In this document: piece after piece, positions 61,346 through 64,000 of the stretch | Position numbering within the stretch: the stretch's first letter is position 1 | Layout: every line of letters begins with the position of its first letter | Assembly (NCBI RefSeq): GCF_020171315.1 | Contig: NZ_JAIUZP010000001.1 | Location: forward strand, 1 to 64,000 | Direction of reading: 5' to 3' | From: Pseudooceanicola nanhaiensis | Lineage (GTDB): Bacteria; Pseudomonadota; Alphaproteobacteria; Rhodobacterales; Rhodobacteraceae | DNA length: 64,000 nucleotides | Notes under the pieces: generated by a model | Seen by the model: the letters and a program-made list of their open reading frames with translations, nothing else | Database searches by the model: none | What the model was told of the DNA's origin: nothing | Position numbers and translations under genes: made by a program

Positions 61346-61362
61346 GATATTTGATGCATCAG
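61346..61362. promoter_or_regulatory. Probable GntR operator, copy 2
   Basis: Second identical copy of GATATTTGATGCATCAG, within the 300-bp divergent region between the GntR gene and the importer operon. A further half-site-like CATCATGCATTGACA follows at once. Distances to the two starts are about 120 bp (GntR) and 160 bp (binding protein), compatible with control of both promoters. Confidence 0.8.
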
Positions 61363-61523
61363 ACATCATGCATTGACAGAAAACGACTCGCATGCCTAGC
61401 GTCGAGGCATCGCCGACCCCTGGCCGCCTGAACCGGGCAGGGGCCGGCGGCTGGGAAGTCGTTCACCGAAACCTTCGCCGGTCACCCGTCCAGCACGGCC
61501 GGTTCATCCATGGGGACAGAAAG

Positions 61524-63131
61524 ATGAAATCTGCACGTTACCTCGGGGCGGCCGCGACGCTTGCCCTCATCGCCACAACCGCGGCGCAGGCGCAGGATGC
61601 CTGCCCGACCAAGGGCGGCACGCTCACCTTCAGCTACACCGCCGAGCCGGTCGCGCTGTCGACGCTGCGCACCACGGCCGTCACGGTCTCGCTCATGGCG
61701 GGCAAGATCTACGAGGGGCTGGTGTCCTACGAGGGGCCTGAGATGACGCCCGTTCCGGGCCTGGCCGAAAGCTGGGACATCTCGGAGGATGGCACCGTCT
61801 ACACCTTCCACCTGCGCGACGGCGTGAAGTGGCACGACGGGGAACCCTTCACCAGCGCCGACGTGAAATTCGGCATCGAGAACGCGATCCGGCCCTACCA
61901 CTCGCGCGGCAAGATCTTCTTCGGCAACGTCACCTCCATCGAGACGCCCGACCCGCTGACGGTGATCTTCACCCTCGCGTCGCCGGTGGAATACTTCATG
62001 CAGGGGTTCCAGATGACCTCGGCGCCGATGCTGCCCAAGCATATCCTCGAGACGCTGGACGTCTCGGACCGGCAGGCGCTGATCAACTCCTCGCTCACCT
62101 CCGAGCCGATCGGCACCGGCCCGTTCAAGTTCAAGGAATGGGTGCATGGCGATCACATCACCCTGACCCGCAACCCGGATTACTGGCAGGCGGGCCTGCC
62201 CTGCCTCGACAACATCGTGATGCGCTCGATCCCCGACGGGGTGGCCCGCGGCATCGCGCTTGAAAACGGCGAGATCGACCTGCTGCCGATGAACTCGGTG
62301 CTCGACAGCGATATCGCGCGCTTCGAAGACATGGACAGCCTCGAAGTCAGTATGCGCGGCGACGAAGGTCTGGGCGGGATCATCTGGCTTGACGTGAACA
62401 ACCGCGAAGAGCCGCTCTCCGATCCGATGGTCCGCAAGGCGATCAGCCTGTCGCTGGACCGCGAAACCATCCGCGACGTGATCTGGTATGGCTATGGCGT
62501 TCCGGCACGTGGTCCGCTCGTCTCGACCAACCCGTTCTTCAACGAGAAACTGCCCGAGCTGGAGTTCGACCTCGAGAAGGCGGCGGCGCTGCTGGACGAG
62601 GCCGGTTATCCCGCTGATGCGAACGGCCACCGCTTCACCATCACGCAACGCGCACTGCCCAACGGTGAGAAGTTCATCCGCCTTGCCGAATACGTGCGCC
62701 AGCAACTGGGCAAGGTGGGGATCGAGGCCAAGATCGAAACCTCGGACTACGCCGGTTGGCTGAAGTCGGTCTTCACCGACTACAACTACGGCATCACCAG
62801 CACCTCGACCGACAACCGGAACGATCCGACGATCGGCACGGGGCGGCGCTTCCACACCAAGAACATCAAGGTCGGCGCGACCTTCGAGAACGCCGGCGCC
62901 TACTCGAACCCCGAGGTGGACCGCCTGTTCGACGAGGGCGCAGTGGCCCCGACCCGCGAGGCCCGCAAGGCGATCTTCGACGAGGTTCAGGAGATCCTCG
63001 TGGACGATATGCCCGTCGTCTACCTGCTGGAGATCCCCCGCGTTTCGGTCTGGAACGCCAAGGTGCACGGCCTGATCACCAACGGGATCTCGTTCTACGA
63101 CAACTGGGCCAAGGTCTACAAAGAGGAGTAA
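61524..63131 (+). CDS. Dipeptide/oligopeptide-type ABC transporter substrate-binding protein
   Basis: 535-aa periplasmic receptor of family 5 (DppA/OppA). Signal peptide MKSARYLGAAATLALIATTAAQAQ, cleavage near residue 24. It contains the family stretch YEGLVSYEGPEMTPVPGLAESWDISEDGTVYTFHLRDGVKWHDGEPFTSADVKF (about 72-125). Family members bind peptides, nickel, opines or other amino compounds. Start ATG at 61524 after GGGGACAGAAAG. First gene of a plus-strand importer operon, 6 bp before the permease gene. Confidence 0.92.
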   Translation: MKSARYLGAAATLALIATTAAQAQDACPTKGGTLTFSYTAEPVALSTLRTTAVTVSLMAGKIYEGLVSYEGPEMTPVPGLAESWDISEDGTVYTFHLRDGVKWHDGEPFTSADVKFGIENAIRPYHSRGKIFFGNVTSIETPDPLTVIFTLASPVEYFMQGFQMTSAPMLPKHILETLDVSDRQALINSSLTSEPIGTGPFKFKEWVHGDHITLTRNPDYWQAGLPCLDNIVMRSIPDGVARGIALENGEIDLLPMNSVLDSDIARFEDMDSLEVSMRGDEGLGGIIWLDVNNREEPLSDPMVRKAISLSLDRETIRDVIWYGYGVPARGPLVSTNPFFNEKLPELEFDLEKAAALLDEAGYPADANGHRFTITQRALPNGEKFIRLAEYVRQQLGKVGIEAKIETSDYAGWLKSVFTDYNYGITSTSTDNRNDPTIGTGRRFHTKNIKVGATFENAGAYSNPEVDRLFDEGAVAPTREARKAIFDEVQEILVDDMPVVYLLEIPRVSVWNAKVHGLITNGISFYDNWAKVYKEE

Positions 63132-63137
63132 TCCGGA

Positions 63138-64000
63138 ATGGCCTTCAGCATCCCGCCCTTCCTGCAGTTCATGTTCCGGCGTGTCCTGCAGATCATCCCG
63201 GTGGTCATCGCGATCGCCGCGCTGAACTTCCTCCTGCTCAGCCTCGCGCCGGGCGACGCGGCCGACGTGATCTCGGCCAACAATGGCGGCGCCAGCGCCG
63301 AGGAGGTGCAGGCCCTGCGTGAATCCCTTGGCCTCGACCGGCCGATGATCGTGCAGTTCTTCAGCTACATGGGCGGGGTGCTGACCCTTGATCTGGGGCA
63401 GTCCTACGTGCGGGGCATGCCCGTGCTGGACCTCGTGATGTCACGGGTTCCGGCGACCCTGCTGCTGATGGTGACCTCGCTGGCGCTTGCGGTGCTGGCG
63501 GGGATCCTCCTCGGCATCCTGTCCTCGACCCGCTACGGCAGCCTGCTCGACCGGGTGATGAGCATCATCTCCCTGTTGCTCTATTCCACGCCGCATTTCT
63601 GGCTGGCGCTGATGATGATCGTCTTCTTCTCGGTGCATCTCGGGCTTCTGCCCTCGGGCAACATCGCGACGATCGGCGGGGATTTCAGTTTCCTTGGCCG
63701 GGTCTGGGACGTCTTCGTCCACCTGATCCTGCCGGCGGTGACGATGGCCATGTTCTATATCGCCGTCTACATGCGGCTGATGCGCTCCTCCATGCTGGAG
63801 GTGCTGGACCTGGACTATATCACCGCCGCCCGTGCCCGGGGCGCGAGCGAGAAGAAGATCGCCTACAGCCACGCGGCGCGCAACGCGCTGCTGCCCGTGG
63901 TCACGCTGGCCGGTGTCCAGATCGGCCACGCCCTCGGCGGGTCCGTCCTGATCGAAACGGTCTTCGGCTGGCCCGGGCTGGGGCGGCTCGTCTACGAATC
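63138..64000 (+). CDS. Dipeptide-type ABC transporter permease, DppB-like (partial)
   Basis: The frame is open from ATG 63138 (GGA at 63135, 6 bp after the receptor stop) to the right edge; 287 codons are present. Starts MAFSIPPFLQFMFRRVLQIIPVV, with LLLSLAPGDAADVISAN and LRESLGLDRPMIVQFFSY as in DppB N-termini. The cytoplasmic coupling loop is DYITAARARGASEKKIAYSHAARNALLPVV, and VLIETVFGWPGLGRL is the conserved late motif. Only the last span or so is missing. The partner permease and ATPases lie beyond the window. Confidence 0.93.
   Translation, partial: MAFSIPPFLQFMFRRVLQIIPVVIAIAALNFLLLSLAPGDAADVISANNGGASAEEVQALRESLGLDRPMIVQFFSYMGGVLTLDLGQSYVRGMPVLDLVMSRVPATLLLMVTSLALAVLAGILLGILSSTRYGSLLDRVMSIISLLLYSTPHFWLALMMIVFFSVHLGLLPSGNIATIGGDFSFLGRVWDVFVHLILPAVTMAMFYIAVYMRLMRSSMLEVLDLDYITAARARGASEKKIAYSHAARNALLPVVTLAGVQIGHALGGSVLIETVFGWPGLGRLVYE

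Overview
The window is high-GC, densely packed bacterial DNA. The gene content points to a marine alphaproteobacterium of the Rhodobacterales (Roseobacter-type): a TAXI-type TRAP transporter, many ABC importers for organic nitrogen compounds, an RTX secreted protein, Na+-NQR, ProXWV and numerous small catabolic operons each with its own regulator. This assignment is inferred from gene content; there is no rRNA or other taxonomic marker in the window.

Left part (1-13 kb). The window opens in the 5' end of an IS3-family element, followed by about 0.9 kb of DNA in which I see no gene. Next is a minus-strand polyamine-type ABC importer operon (two permeases, ATPase, Tat-exported binding protein) with a creatinase/DoeA-like M24 hydrolase and a divergent IclR regulator. 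This block is bounded on the right by a broken M13 metallopeptidase relic. Then come a CHAD-domain protein, an inositol-monophosphatase-family phosphatase and a large RTX protein related to serralysin, in which the first zinc-binding His position is Glu.

Central part (13-33 kb). Aconitase B and a CBS-domain protein precede the complete Na+-translocating NADH:quinone reductase system. nqrABCDEF lies on the plus strand, and the maturation genes nqrM and apbE are divergent to it. After a strong terminator there is an MFS exporter and then a translationally coupled glycan cluster: a GT2 enzyme, a paralogous pair of GT4-like glycosyltransferases, a UDP-sugar epimerase/dehydratase and a sulfotransferase-like protein. 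A convergent deacetylase-like protein meets this cluster.

Right part (33-64 kb). proVWX (betaine/choline-type uptake) lies divergent to an eight-gene catabolic block: isochorismatase-type hydrolase, GAF/PucR regulator, flavin reductase, aldehyde dehydrogenase, luciferase-like monooxygenase, alpha/beta hydrolase, carboxymuconolactone-decarboxylase-like protein and DUF1185 protein. Further on are an M29 aminopeptidase, a PadR regulator fused to a siderophore-interacting ferric reductase (an apparent YqjI-YqjH fusion) with a palindromic operator, a TAXI-TRAP transporter, a small lipoprotein, a methyltransferase, a cytochrome c, a class I/II aminotransferase and a Kv-type channel.

The final 9 kb is a second catabolic region: a LeuCD-like hydro-lyase, a PEP-mutase/isocitrate-lyase-family C-C lyase, a class III PLP enzyme of the phospho-lyase type coupled to an APH-type kinase, a GntR/FCD regulator and a divergent dipeptide-type ABC importer that runs off the window. 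An identical 17-bp palindrome-containing sequence sits in front of both the kinase operon and the importer operon, which suggests one GntR regulon for uptake and degradation. The most interesting points are this regulon, the flavin-dependent block at 36.7-44.2 kb, the PadR-reductase fusion and the RTX protein with a variant zinc site.
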